64,000 bases of DNA from Pedobacter heparinus DSM 2366 (GCF_000023825.1 NC_013061.1:4898001-4962000), one strand, 5' to 3'. Positions 34,376 to 43,584 are shown, numbered from the stretch's first letter. Program-made: numbers and translations. The notes: a model not told the origin generated them from the sequence alone.

Positions 34376-35255
34376 AATCGGGTGTAATGATATTTAAGGA
34401 TAAAGGTTTCACCGATACAGCAATTTCCTGCCCCATAAAAAAAGGTTCCCCGTCAATATGGATGGCATCCTCCTTTATCCGGCTGATGTGTATGTTTTTT
34501 CCTTTAATGATCTCGACCAGTTTTGAACTGTCTGTTTTTGAATTCAGCATTTCATAGGCCAGCACTGGCAATTTATACATCGGAAATTCCTTCACAATAC
34601 ATACATCCAGCAAGCCGTCAGTTACGGATGCAGTAGGGGCAATATGTGCATTGTTGCCATATTGGGAGGAGTTGGCCACACTGATCACAAATGCTGTACG
34701 TACATATTCACTGCCATCAATTACAATCCGGTAGGTTTGCGGCTTATAGCTCAGTACCTCACGCAGGCCCAGCTTTAAATACCCGCTTAGTCCCCGCCCC
34801 TTATTACCGGCAAAAACAGAACTGATATGGGCATCAAAACCCATCCCTGCCATATTAAAAAAACATTTATCGTTAAAGGTAGCTGTATCAATCAGCTTCA
34901 CCTGGTAATTATTGATCACTTTCAATGCCTTAACCGTATTCATAGGTATTTTTAAGAAGCGGGCCAGCCCGTTTCCTGAACCGAATGGTAAAATCCCCAG
35001 CACTTTATTTTGCTGCATCACTTTCGTCCCGATCTCGTTAATCGTACCATCACCACCAACAGCCACAATCACATCAAAGTTTTTGTTTGCAGCTTCCTCG
35101 GCTATTTCCGATGCATGCCCCACATATTCAGTGAACGCAAAATTTGCGTTAAACTTTGTACGGTCTAAATGCGCATCTATCAATCCGGGGAGCCGCAATT
35201 TATCCTTACCGCCGGATATTGGATTTATGATGAATAAAATATTTGATTTTAACAA
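34365..35255 (-). CDS. Diacylglycerol kinase-type lipid kinase (YegS/DagK family)
   Basis: 296 residues. The catalytic domain signature is present: FIINPISGGKDK (about 8-19), VAVGGDGTINEIG (about 65-77) and LGILPFGSGNGLARFL (about 87-102). The C-terminal domain carries IHIDGEPFFMG near residue 270. The family phosphorylates diacylglycerol or related lipids with ATP at the membrane; the exact substrate is not clear. It is divergent from metK and overlaps the SUI1 gene. Confidence 0.9.
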   Translation of the reverse strand: MLKSNILFIINPISGGKDKLRLPGLIDAHLDRTKFNANFAFTEYVGHASEIAEEAANKNFDVIVAVGGDGTINEIGTKVMQQNKVLGILPFGSGNGLARFLKIPMNTVKALKVINNYQVKLIDTATFNDKCFFNMAGMGFDAHISSVFAGNKGRGLSGYLKLGLREVLSYKPQTYRIVIDGSEYVRTAFVISVANSSQYGNNAHIAPTASVTDGLLDVCIVKEFPMYKLPVLAYEMLNSKTDSSKLVEIIKGKNIHISRIKEDAIHIDGEPFFMGQEIAVSVKPLSLNIITPDYEV

Positions 35256-35296
35256 TTCTTCCCGATTAAGTTAAGGATACAAAATAATCGATATTT

Positions 35297-35327
35297 TTTG
35301 ACTATTTAAATATATAGTGTAATTTTG
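35297..35327 (+). promoter_or_regulatory. metK promoter
   Basis: TTTG (35297-35300) is separated by exactly 19 bases from TAATTTTG (35320-35327), a full match to the Bacteroidota consensus. Transcription would begin near 35334, right at the 5' edge of the SAM-II riboswitch. Confidence 0.7.
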
Positions 35328-35336
35328 CGGCACTAA

Positions 35337-35402
35337 AGTGGACTGATTTGCGATGCTAGGTAACAATAGCGGGATTGCAACCACGTAAAAAAAAGTGCTA
35401 AC
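35337..35402 (+). promoter_or_regulatory. SAM-II riboswitch upstream of metK
   Basis: The order of conserved pieces is that of the SAM-II aptamer: P1 arm GTGG (35338-35341), CTGATTT, ATTGCAA (35374-35380), P1 arm CCAC and GT (35381-35386), an A-rich loop (35387-35394) and GTGCTAA (35395-35401), which forms the pseudoknot that binds S-adenosylmethionine. The first loop is longer than in the minimal form because it holds a small hairpin, GCTA...TAGC. Location just after the promoter and before the S-adenosylmethionine synthetase gene strongly supports it. It should lower metK expression when S-adenosylmethionine is abundant. Confidence 0.88.
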
Positions 35403-35438
35403 CTGTCATACACTTCATTTTACTGCCTGTTTTACAGG
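35402..35438 (+). promoter_or_regulatory. Candidate expression platform of the SAM-II riboswitch
   Basis: CCTGT occurs next to the aptamer (35402-35406) and again at 35426-35430. ACAGG (35434-35438) can pair with either, giving two alternative hairpins, the second followed by a C/T-rich stretch. The aptamer ends 85 bases before the ATG, so direct masking of the start region seems unlikely. This is an inference from pairing only. Confidence 0.35.
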
Positions 35439-35487
35439 ATCATCTTCCATTTTAATAATTGTTTACTGTTTAAATTAATTATTTAAA

Positions 35488-36738
35488 ATGTCGTATTTAT
35501 TTACATCAGAATCTGTTTCCGAAGGTCATCCGGATAAGATAGCAGATCAGATCTCAGACGCCCTTATCGATAACTTCCTGGCTTTTGATGCCGATTCCAA
35601 AGTGGCCTGCGAAACCCTGGTTACTACCGGTCAGGTAATTTTAGCAGGTGAGGTAAAATCTACCACTTACCTGGATGTGCAGCAAATTGCCCGCGATGTG
35701 ATCAAAAAAATCGGTTACACCAAAAGCGAGTACATGTTTGAGGCCAACTCATGTGGTATCTTATCTGCTATCCATGAGCAGAGCCAGGACATCAATCAGG
35801 GTGTAGACCGTTCCAGCAAAGAAGAGCAGGGCGCGGGCGACCAGGGCATGATGTTTGGTTACGCTACCAACGAAACCGAAAACTATATGCCCCTGGCATT
35901 AGACCTTTCTCATACTCTTTTACAGGAGCTGGCCATTTTAAGGCGTGAGAACAAAGAAATCACTTATTTACGCCCGGATGCCAAATCGCAGGTAACCCTG
36001 GAATATTCTGACGACAATAAACCTGTACGCATTGATGCTATCGTAATTTCTACCCAGCACGATGATTTTGATGAAGAGGCCAAAATGCTGGCCAAGATCA
36101 AAAAAGACCTGGTAGACATTTTAATTCCGCGCATCATTGCCAAATACCCGCAATACGCACATTTATTTAACGATAAAATTGAATACCACATCAACCCTAC
36201 CGGTAAATTTGTAATCGGGGGCCCGCATGGCGATACCGGATTAACCGGACGTAAGATCATTGTAGATACTTATGGCGGTAAAGGTGCCCATGGTGGTGGC
36301 GCTTTCTCGGGTAAAGACCCAAGCAAGGTAGACAGGTCTGCAGCTTATGCTACCCGTCACATTGCCAAAAACCTGGTTGCAGCCGGTGTTGCTGATGAGA
36401 TACTGGTACAGGTAAGCTATGCCATTGGTGTGGCCCAGCCTATGGGAATTTACATCAATACTTACGGAACAGCTAAGGTTGGTAAAACTGATAGCGAGAT
36501 CGCTAAGATTGTAGAGGGCTTGTTTGATATGCGCCCTTACTTTATTGAACAGCGCCTGAAACTAAGAAACCCTATATACAGCGAAACCGCAGCTTATGGC
36601 CACATGGGCCGCAAGCCGGAAACCGTAACCAAAACTTTCAGGTCGCCTAACGGTGAGGAAAAAACAGTTACGGTAGACCTGTTTACCTGGGAAAAACTTG
36701 ATTTTGTAGATAAAGTAAAAGCTGCTTTTGCGCTGTAA
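35488..36738 (+). CDS. metK: S-adenosylmethionine synthetase
   Basis: 416 residues. SEGHPDKIADQ (11-21) with catalytic His14, the signature GAGDQGMMFGYA (about 117-128), and the loop GGKGAHGGGAFSGKDPSKVD are all present. MetK makes S-adenosylmethionine from methionine and ATP. The protein is somewhat longer than the approximately 385-residue enteric form, as usual in Bacteroidota. A promoter and a SAM-II riboswitch precede it, so the product represses its own synthesis. A terminator follows. Confidence 0.97.
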   Translation: MSYLFTSESVSEGHPDKIADQISDALIDNFLAFDADSKVACETLVTTGQVILAGEVKSTTYLDVQQIARDVIKKIGYTKSEYMFEANSCGILSAIHEQSQDINQGVDRSSKEEQGAGDQGMMFGYATNETENYMPLALDLSHTLLQELAILRRENKEITYLRPDAKSQVTLEYSDDNKPVRIDAIVISTQHDDFDEEAKMLAKIKKDLVDILIPRIIAKYPQYAHLFNDKIEYHINPTGKFVIGGPHGDTGLTGRKIIVDTYGGKGAHGGGAFSGKDPSKVDRSAAYATRHIAKNLVAAGVADEILVQVSYAIGVAQPMGIYINTYGTAKVGKTDSEIAKIVEGLFDMRPYFIEQRLKLRNPIYSETAAYGHMGRKPETVTKTFRSPNGEEKTVTVDLFTWEKLDFVDKVKAAFAL

Positions 36739-36760
36739 GCAATAAGCATTTAAAATACCC

Positions 36761-36793
36761 AAAGCCCTCCTGTAGTCAGGAAGGCTTTTTTTT
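36761..36793 (+). terminator. metK terminator
   Basis: AGCC-TCCTG and CAGGA-GGCT arms (one internal mismatch) with a TAGT loop are followed by eight T. It begins 23 bases after the metK stop. Confidence 0.85.
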
Positions 36794-36836
36794 GCTCCAG
36801 CCTTTGGATTGTGTTTGGGATGAAGAGCAGTTTTAA

Positions 36837-36891
36837 ACAATATTTATACAATGTTTACACAATGCTTATACAATGGTTATACAATCAAATA
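36837..36891. repeat. Phased 11-base tandem repeat
   Basis: Four units of ACAATNNTTAY, 11 bases each, start at 36837, 36848, 36859 and 36870, and a fifth begins at 36881 and diverges after ACAAT. The unit length is close to one helical turn, so every unit faces the same side of DNA. A second, AT-rich tract with GTTTAAA and TTTGTTTTA words follows to about 36950. This lies in the 310-base gap between metK and the next small gene; nothing else is seen there except the terminator. Confidence 0.7.
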
Positions 36892-37048
36892 TTGTTTAAA
36901 CTTTGTTTTAGTCCTGTTTAAAAGAAGTTTAAAATTTGTTTTAAACTTAAACCCATCCCGAATGCATCTTTACCATAACCGGCATTAAAACAAGTTGAGA
37001 TCAAACCATTTCTTCAACCGGTTGTTTTATATAAAAAAGAATAAAACC

Positions 37049-37396
37049 ATGGAACATCCTATAGAAATGAATACACTGAGCCAGATTTTAGAGAAATTGA
37101 GGCTTAAAGGCTTAGACAACGAGATTAAAATGACCGACCATGGAAAAATGCAGGGGGTTGGCGTAAACAAGATTTACAATCCGGAAGACCTGACCATCAT
37201 CAAAACTTACCGTTTTGAAGGGGATTCAGATCCTGGCGATAATTCTGTACTCTATTTACTGGAGGATAAAGACGGGCAGATCGGTTATATCTTAGATGCT
37301 TACGGCATGTACAGCTCACAGGAAAATGCAGGATTTGATGATTTCCTGAAAAAAATACCTACAGCAGACCGTGACCTCCAGGAATTGCTGAGTTAA
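37049..37396 (+). CDS. Small conserved protein, often misnamed phosphoribosylpyrophosphate synthetase
   Basis: 115 residues from the ATG at 37049, chosen because the protein then begins MEHPIEMNTLSQILEKLR as in relatives; an in-frame start 54 bases upstream would add an unlikely leader. The core has IYNPEDLTIIKTYRFEGDSD (about 45-64) and YLLEDKDGQIGYILDAYGMY (about 71-90). Relatives in Bacteroidota are named phosphoribosylpyrophosphate synthetase in databases, but the protein is far too short and lacks that enzyme's ribose-phosphate motif. It is probably cytoplasmic. The function is unknown. An 11-base tandem repeat lies upstream. Confidence 0.75.
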   Translation: MEHPIEMNTLSQILEKLRLKGLDNEIKMTDHGKMQGVGVNKIYNPEDLTIIKTYRFEGDSDPGDNSVLYLLEDKDGQIGYILDAYGMYSSQENAGFDDFLKKIPTADRDLQELLS

Positions 37397-37402
37397 AACA
37401 CA

Positions 37403-37459
37403 ATTGCCTATAAAAAAGCCCGTATAAAAAATAATCATACGGGCTTTTTTATGGGCAAT
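37403..37459. terminator. Bidirectional terminator between the small gene and the GH106 gene
   Basis: ATTGCC followed by TATAAAAAAGCCCGTAT (37403 onwards) is complementary to the segment ending at 37459 with a single T-G mismatch over 23 pairs, and an 11-base loop. AAAAAA and TTTTTT within the arms make it functional on both strands, matching the convergent genes. Confidence 0.88.
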
Positions 37460-37463
37460 GTCC

Positions 37464-40400
37464 TTATTTCTGTATCTCGATCGCAACCGGCCCGATCAGT
37501 CCGGCCCTTGGATTCCCACGATAAGCAGATGGAATAGTTTGATAGTGATTAGACAGCGTACTATACACCAATACTTCTACTTCATTAGTCCCTGCTTTCA
37601 GGAATTTAGTGATCTCAGTTTTATAAGGTTTGGACATCATCGTTACCGCATCCTGTCCATTTATTTTAACAGCACAGGTAGCCACAACTTCACCCAAATC
37701 GAGTGAAACTTTATTTTTCAATTGCTCTGCACTGAAACTTAAGGTCTTTCTGTAATACAATCCACCCGAATAATGCTTCATCTGCCCCGTTAGCGACCAG
37801 TCACCCGCTTCCAGCAATCCAGACCGGCAGAATAATTTTACAGGAAAAGGGAATGCGGCAACATCCTGGATGCCCGTTTCGGTTTCGATCTGCATGGCCA
37901 CTTCTGCGATCTGCGCTTTCTTCTCCGGCAGGTTTACCTGATAAGTATTTAAACCAGATTCGGCTTTCAACAGCTGGATGTACTTTTTATCCAGCGGCTG
38001 TCCGTCTATCCAAACAGCAAGGTTTTTACCATAAATACCCATTTCCATTTTTTCTAAACCCGGCGCAGATTTGAACCGGTAACAATAGGCTTTGTTTTCG
38101 CCCTTATCCGGATCAAACATTAAATGCGGCACCTGATACCAGCGCATAGCCAGTATTTTAGAATAAGGGTCTACCTTTTCCGGAAGTGGGTTTGCTGCCG
38201 GCAAAAAGACAATGGCACTTCTCGGACGTTCATCACGTGAGTTTGGCCCGGTTTTATACCCTTTTTTAGGCACCTTGGCATAAGCGGCAAGTACAGCATG
38301 CCAGCCTTTATTCAGTTTGATCTCAGTGCCTGTTAAAGCCTTGCCATCCACATAAAAGCGATCTGGCACCCTTTCTCCCAGCTCTACATGGTACAATTGT
38401 TCCTGCGGGGCATAAACATAAGTTTTAAAAAGGTGGTCGCCAGCCCCATCCAAAATAAGGAAACCATCGTTTACCTTAGCTTTTAACCCATGGTAACCCT
38501 GCGGGCCGGGATGGTCCCAAACACCAAAACGCCAGCTAAAACGGTAAGGTTTCCAGCTGTCCAGCTTTCCGTCAAGTGCCTGGCCTATTAAGGCATCAAA
38601 ATTGTTGGAAGCAGAGTCCAGCAACCATTGCATCTGGTAGCTGTAATCGTAAATGCCTTCTTTCCAGCTGTTGTCATTAAATGCAGCAGCTGTCCAGTCT
38701 TTAGCCGCATTGGCCTTAGTGCTGAATTTAAATGTACGGGCTTCCGTACCGATCATACCATCAAAGGCGGGCAGGCGGAAATCCCCCCATTTGTTGTTCA
38801 TGGTAGGCAGAAATTCTATCTTCCAGTTTCCTGTCACCGGAATTTTTTCAAGAGCAACTGCATCAGATGTTTTTTTGCTTTCTATCAGCGGTTCTCCTGG
38901 CGAGAAAACAATGAGTGATGAATTGGTATAACCGGCATCTGACCGGATATAAGTTCCTGCTGCAGTCTGTTTAACAACAGGCAAAACTTTGGTCTCGCCG
39001 GTTTTGGCATCCCATAATTCGGCACGGCCCAGGGCCCGGTAAAAAACTTCGTTGCCCGGTTTTACATTCATTGTCATGTATACCTCTTTATTTCCGACCC
39101 TGCGGTGCAGCACTTTGCCCCCTCCTTCACCAGGAATAAAATCAGGTGTAATGTGTTGCGCCAATACAGTTGCAATATTCAGCGTATCGGCAAGCAAACC
39201 CTTCCCTCCGGCAGCATTCTGATGAATCTCGGCCTTTTTACCGGCTTCCAGTTCTCTTGCCGTTAAGCCGAAAATTTCTTTTACAATGGCATCAACCTCC
39301 GGATCGTTGCTGCCTTTACGTGTACTGGCCATAGGCAATGCACCGGTGGCTACTACTATTCCTCCCTTACGATAAAAATTTAGCGCCTGTTGCAAAGCCT
39401 CGTGGTGCATCGCTTTCATATCAGGTAGGATCAGCACCTTAAAAGACATATCTGATACTTTCAGGGATTTGTCACTGATCTCTGTTTTAAGAAGGGATCT
39501 GTAATCCATAAAATCATAATCCAGGCCGGCATTGCTTAATGTTCTTGCAGTGGCAAAACTTATATCGGGCCTGCTGCCCGGAAAAGCCTGCATGGGTTCG
39601 GTAGGGTACATCAGGGCAATATCGCTAACATGGATGCCCTGGCTCATCAAATAACTCAGGCGCTCCCCATATTCCAGCCATTTTTTCATATGTGGCCAGT
39701 AAGGCATGCGGTAGTGGAAATCAGGTGGTGCCCACTCCCACCATCCGCCATGCGTGGTGTAATAGAGGCCATGCATACAAATGAGATTACCCCCTGCTAT
39801 AAAATGGTGGTCCAGCTGTTCGGCCAGCCATTCGCCACTGCTGCCCCAGCCCATGCTGTGAAAGGCTTCCAGCCAGGTGCGTGGACGCTTGTATAAATGT
39901 GCAACAGAGCTGGATACTTTGGTCTGTAAAAAAGAAGAGCCTCTGGCCGGGGCATCATTTCCTGGGGCAGTATACCAGCTTTCTATACGAAAATAATCTA
40001 CATAATTGAGGGGTTCCAGCCCCCGGTCCAGGTTATCTGAGCCATAAATGAGCCCGCGGCTGGCATGCCAGTTGTAAATGGGCTTAAAATATCTTTCCTC
40101 GGCCAGTTCTATCAGCACATCGGCATAATCCATACGGATTTTTGGGGTGATTGCACCGATATTTTCTTTTAAGGCTGGCAGATAGGGCAGTACGTCGTAG
40201 CCTTTTATACGGCTAAACTGCTCTGCAAAATCTTCCGACCAGGTGTTCATGTCAAAAGGGATGAACAGCTCATCCTGGAAAAAATAGTTCATTCCTTTGC
40301 GGCCCTGGGCATCCATTTTATCTTCAAAGCGCTGAAAATAATGTTTTACCAGTTCCTTACCATGATCGGGATGCAGCATGTAGTTATTGCTGGCCACAAT

Positions 40401-41129
40401 GGTATATATTTTCCAGTTGCCATTGTTTGGTGCTTTAAATTCAATACTTCCGTTTTTAACCTTTCCTTTAAGGTCTATAAAGGCGGCCCTGCCTGTAACC
40501 GGCCAGGCAGTAAGGCTAATCAGATCTGGTGGGACTGCCTTTTTTAAGGAAGTACCTGCTGCTATGGTATCGATTTTTATAACCAGCGCACCCTTATAGG
40601 ATTTGAAACGTTCCAGGTCGCGTACCTCATCGGTAGAATAGCCGTTACCTACCCAGCCTATGGTATAATCGTCAAGGCCTGCAGCCAGGCCCCGTTTTGC
40701 GGCTTCGCCGGAAAACCAGTTCCAGGTTTTCCACCATTCATCAGAATATACTGCGGGATTACCATGTTCGGTACGTCCATAAAGGCCATAGCCCAGCTTT
40801 TTATTCAGTTCTGCATCTGCGCCCCTGGGATCGGTATGCAGGTAGCTTATTGCAAAACCATCTGTAGAAGATTGTTTAAGGATATCCAACTGTTCAGTTA
40901 AGCGTGCGCGCGAAAGCGTATCACCGTTCCACCAGAAGAAAGGGACATTTCCATAGCCTTTAGGTGGGTTACCGAAGCCTGGCCGCACATCAAAGTCCGG
41001 ATTTCTTGTTGGGTAGCCACTAAACTTTGTGTCGTGTGGCAGGCCATTCTTTTTCTGTGCAAAAGAATGTTGGGCAGCGCCTGACAACATCAGCAATACG
41101 CAAAGCATATAAAGTGTTTTCATATTCAT
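37464..41129 (-). CDS. Glycoside hydrolase, GH106-type alpha-L-rhamnosidase
   Basis: 1221 residues. A signal peptide (about 1-24) precedes a large multidomain enzyme of the GH106 type: FRPGFGNPP-like N-terminus (VRPGFGNPPKGYGNVPFFWW, about 48-67), an (alpha/beta)8 region with GMNYFFQDELFIPF (about 283-296), and WGSSGEWLAEQLDHHFIAGG, then beta-sandwich domains and a C-terminal galactose-binding-like domain (about 1110-1215). GH106 enzymes invert and release terminal alpha-L-rhamnose from pectic and other rhamnosyl chains. It is the last gene of the - strand PUL series, 5 bases after GH88. The family call is based on overall layout; catalytic residues were not verified. Confidence 0.8.
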   Translation of the reverse strand: MNMKTLYMLCVLLMLSGAAQHSFAQKKNGLPHDTKFSGYPTRNPDFDVRPGFGNPPKGYGNVPFFWWNGDTLSRARLTEQLDILKQSSTDGFAISYLHTDPRGADAELNKKLGYGLYGRTEHGNPAVYSDEWWKTWNWFSGEAAKRGLAAGLDDYTIGWVGNGYSTDEVRDLERFKSYKGALVIKIDTIAAGTSLKKAVPPDLISLTAWPVTGRAAFIDLKGKVKNGSIEFKAPNNGNWKIYTIVASNNYMLHPDHGKELVKHYFQRFEDKMDAQGRKGMNYFFQDELFIPFDMNTWSEDFAEQFSRIKGYDVLPYLPALKENIGAITPKIRMDYADVLIELAEERYFKPIYNWHASRGLIYGSDNLDRGLEPLNYVDYFRIESWYTAPGNDAPARGSSFLQTKVSSSVAHLYKRPRTWLEAFHSMGWGSSGEWLAEQLDHHFIAGGNLICMHGLYYTTHGGWWEWAPPDFHYRMPYWPHMKKWLEYGERLSYLMSQGIHVSDIALMYPTEPMQAFPGSRPDISFATARTLSNAGLDYDFMDYRSLLKTEISDKSLKVSDMSFKVLILPDMKAMHHEALQQALNFYRKGGIVVATGALPMASTRKGSNDPEVDAIVKEIFGLTARELEAGKKAEIHQNAAGGKGLLADTLNIATVLAQHITPDFIPGEGGGKVLHRRVGNKEVYMTMNVKPGNEVFYRALGRAELWDAKTGETKVLPVVKQTAAGTYIRSDAGYTNSSLIVFSPGEPLIESKKTSDAVALEKIPVTGNWKIEFLPTMNNKWGDFRLPAFDGMIGTEARTFKFSTKANAAKDWTAAAFNDNSWKEGIYDYSYQMQWLLDSASNNFDALIGQALDGKLDSWKPYRFSWRFGVWDHPGPQGYHGLKAKVNDGFLILDGAGDHLFKTYVYAPQEQLYHVELGERVPDRFYVDGKALTGTEIKLNKGWHAVLAAYAKVPKKGYKTGPNSRDERPRSAIVFLPAANPLPEKVDPYSKILAMRWYQVPHLMFDPDKGENKAYCYRFKSAPGLEKMEMGIYGKNLAVWIDGQPLDKKYIQLLKAESGLNTYQVNLPEKKAQIAEVAMQIETETGIQDVAAFPFPVKLFCRSGLLEAGDWSLTGQMKHYSGGLYYRKTLSFSAEQLKNKVSLDLGEVVATCAVKINGQDAVTMMSKPYKTEITKFLKAGTNEVEVLVYSTLSNHYQTIPSAYRGNPRAGLIGPVAIEIQK

Positions 41130-41134
41130 TCTGC

Positions 41135-42355
41135 TTAAAATAGGTTGGTTTGGGTTTTCATTTCTTTGTACCGCTTTAGTGCTTCGAGGTAATAATAGTC
41201 GCCATAAGTAAGGGGCACATCCACTTCAGAGCCTTTGGGCATATGACCTACACCATGCTTAAGGATAAACCCGCCGTTTGTACCTGTAGCAGCCTTATAT
41301 TGTGCAGAAGAAAGTGTCTTTATCATTTTTTCGGCAGTTTTAAAATAATGCTGTCCCTGCTCTCCTTTATTATACCGGCAAAGTTCCAGCAGTGCTGATG
41401 CCATAACGGCCCCTGCCGAGGCATCTCTTAGCGCGTTGGGAATGTCGGGAGCATTAAAATCCCAGTAAGGTATTTTATCCTGGGGAAGGTTGGGATGCTT
41501 TAATATAAATTCAGCGATATGGTTGGCCTGCTCCAGGTACTTTTTGTCTTTGGTTTCACGGTACATCAGCGTATAGCCATATAAGCCCCATGCCTGCCCT
41601 CTTGCCCAGGCCGATTCATCGGCATAGCCCTGATCTGTTCTTTTCTTTTGTACCAGGCCTGTTTCCGGGTTGTAATCGATGACATGATAGGAACTGTAAT
41701 CGGGCCGGAAATGATTTTTCATGGTGGTACTGGCATGTGTAACGGCTATTTTATAATAACTGGAGTCGCCGGTTTCCTTTGTTGCCCAGAACAGGAGTTC
41801 CAGGTTCATCATGTTATCTATGATCACCAGAAACTCGTCAGGTTTTGCATCCCATGACTGGATGCAACCCACTTTAGGGTTAAACCTGCTGGCCAGCGAT
41901 TTGGCGCTGGTGATTAAAATGTCTTTATACTCAGGTTCTGGTTTGATCCTATCGGCCATTCCGAAACTGCAGTACATCATAAAGCCAAGGTCGTGAGTGC
42001 TGGTATTGTTTTTCTCTTTTTCCAGCACTTTCAGGATCCTGCGGGTTTCGTTATAAAGTGCTGTATCTTTCGTTTGTTCATAGATATACAACAAAGAACC
42101 TGGATAAAACCCGCTTACCCACCAGTCGGAATTGCAGGCTTCGAATTTGCCTGTAAGGGGATAAAAAGTTTTCGGGAATTGGTTTGGGGGAAGGTTTTTC
42201 ATCATCAGGTGGTATTGTTTACCTGCATCGGCAAAGGTGCTGTCGATGTTTTTTAACAATAGGGGGTCTGTTTTAAAAACCGGCTCCTTTACTGCACATC
42301 CTGCTACAATCGAGACGCCAATCAATACGCATAAGTAGGTGTTTAATTTATTCAT
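41135..42355 (-). CDS. GH88 unsaturated glucuronyl hydrolase, lipoprotein
   Basis: 406 residues from the ATG at 42355. This start gives a lipoprotein signal (SIVAGCAV, Cys20); the upstream in-frame start at 42457 would place a terminator hairpin inside the gene. The (alpha/alpha)6 barrel has the paired aspartates of unsaturated glucuronyl hydrolases: Asp122 in THDLGF and Asp180 in IDNMMNL, and the W-x-R-G-Q-type segment ARGQAWGLYGY. The enzyme hydrates the 4,5-unsaturated uronic acid left by a polysaccharide lyase and so frees it. It implies that a lyase acts in this pathway, though none is certain in the window. Confidence 0.9.
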   Translation of the reverse strand: MNKLNTYLCVLIGVSIVAGCAVKEPVFKTDPLLLKNIDSTFADAGKQYHLMMKNLPPNQFPKTFYPLTGKFEACNSDWWVSGFYPGSLLYIYEQTKDTALYNETRRILKVLEKEKNNTSTHDLGFMMYCSFGMADRIKPEPEYKDILITSAKSLASRFNPKVGCIQSWDAKPDEFLVIIDNMMNLELLFWATKETGDSSYYKIAVTHASTTMKNHFRPDYSSYHVIDYNPETGLVQKKRTDQGYADESAWARGQAWGLYGYTLMYRETKDKKYLEQANHIAEFILKHPNLPQDKIPYWDFNAPDIPNALRDASAGAVMASALLELCRYNKGEQGQHYFKTAEKMIKTLSSAQYKAATGTNGGFILKHGVGHMPKGSEVDVPLTYGDYYYLEALKRYKEMKTQTNLF

Positions 42356-42431
42356 TACTATCTGGTTAATTTCTATTCCAATTGTAATGGAGCACGCAAC
42401 CTTTCCTGCTCCTTTTCCGTTTGTTCTGTGT

Positions 42432-42468
42432 TTAAAAAGATCCCCCGCCTGGATCATTGGCGGGGGAT
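42432..42468 (-). terminator. Strong terminator after the DUF4998 gene
   Basis: On the - strand ATCCCCCGCC (42468-42459) and GGCGGGGGAT (42449-42440) form a perfect ten-pair stem with a nine-base loop, followed by CTTTTTAAA. It separates the susC1 group from GH88 and GH106, and may be leaky since no promoter is obvious before GH88. Confidence 0.85.
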
Positions 42469-42474
42469 TATTAG

Positions 42475-43584
42475 CTATTTTACGGTAACATTTACTTCTC
42501 CCAGAATTACATACACCTGGGGCCCGCTTATGGCTTTAACCATAAGGTACCTGGCCTGAGGCAGATTTGGAATGGTATAAATCTGCTCATTATTGGTAAG
42601 TCGGTCAAAATTGTAAGTACCCAGGTCGGTCCAGGTAGTATTGTCCAGACTTCCAAAAAACTGCACAACGTTAGGCCCGCGCTCATCAGGAGCTGTCTGT
42701 ACCCATCTCCATAAGCTAACCGTTCTTAGTGTTCTTTGTGTACCAAAATCGACAGTAACAAAATGCGGGTAACTGGCACTTACCAATGAAAGCCAGCGGG
42801 TGGCTGGATTACCATCTATCATATTGGCCGGAGCACTTACATTATTTGCATCGGTAGTATTGTAAGAAGAATATGCTGCAATCTTCCACTCGGTTTTGTT
42901 TAACAAAAATCCATCTACCAGCTGATCGTTGGTATAAAAAGGATCAATTGCAGTAGGATTTAAATGCTGCGTCCTCAGCTTATAACCTGTTTCCTTTTTA
43001 TAATCTGTTAATTGCAGCGACAGCGTACCTGGTAAAACCGTTACTGTTTTCAGAGCTCCTGCAGTTGTAGTGTATTCTACCTCTGATTTCACAATTGTAC
43101 TGCCCGCCAGCACCGGTTCAAATTGAATGGTTAAAGTATTGGCAAGGTTAATTGTGGATGACACTGCGAGGCGGTTAAGCAAGGTGCTGCGATAGCGTTC
43201 GCCCCATACATCCCCAGACACTTCTACTGGAACAGATACCCTTCCATCCTTATCATAAGTTTTAATGATAAAGGTATAGTAATTTTCTGCCAGATTTGGA
43301 ATGGTATAACTGATGATATCCTGATCTGCCGGAACAGGGACTTCCACAGAATCCCTGTAGTTGTTCCAAAAAATCCTAGCCTTTACGACTTTTGGATCTG
43401 TACCACGGGCCCAAGAGATCTGTATCCGGTTAAGACCTGGCTTAACCGAGGGTGAAGTTGCTTTTCCAGGGTAGATAATCCCATTTGGAACTACATACTT
43501 CTCGTAAGTACTATCCATTCTTTTACAGGCAATAAACATGCTAACACCTGCGAATGCTATTGATAAATATATTCTAGTCTTCAT
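42475..43584 (-). CDS. DUF4998/discoidin-type surface lipoprotein
   Basis: 369 residues. A lipoprotein signal (FAGVSMFIACK, Cys about 20) is followed by a DUF4998-like segment (IYPGKATSPSVKPGLNRIQISW, about 37-58) with fibronectin-like repeats, and a C-terminal F5/8 type C (discoidin) domain (about 230-365, with NMIDGNPATRWLSL and VTVDFGTQRTLRTVSLW). It is probably a surface glycan-binding protein that helps SusD capture chains. It lies 24 bases after the DUF5000-type gene. The binding specificity is unknown. Confidence 0.8.
   Translation of the reverse strand: MKTRIYLSIAFAGVSMFIACKRMDSTYEKYVVPNGIIYPGKATSPSVKPGLNRIQISWARGTDPKVVKARIFWNNYRDSVEVPVPADQDIISYTIPNLAENYYTFIIKTYDKDGRVSVPVEVSGDVWGERYRSTLLNRLAVSSTINLANTLTIQFEPVLAGSTIVKSEVEYTTTAGALKTVTVLPGTLSLQLTDYKKETGYKLRTQHLNPTAIDPFYTNDQLVDGFLLNKTEWKIAAYSSYNTTDANNVSAPANMIDGNPATRWLSLVSASYPHFVTVDFGTQRTLRTVSLWRWVQTAPDERGPNVVQFFGSLDNTTWTDLGTYNFDRLTNNEQIYTIPNLPQARYLMVKAISGPQVYVILGEVNVTVK

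Noticed and set aside
42356..42457. Longer GH88 start
   Set aside because: The extension contains the terminator hairpin of the upstream unit and hides the lipoprotein signal.
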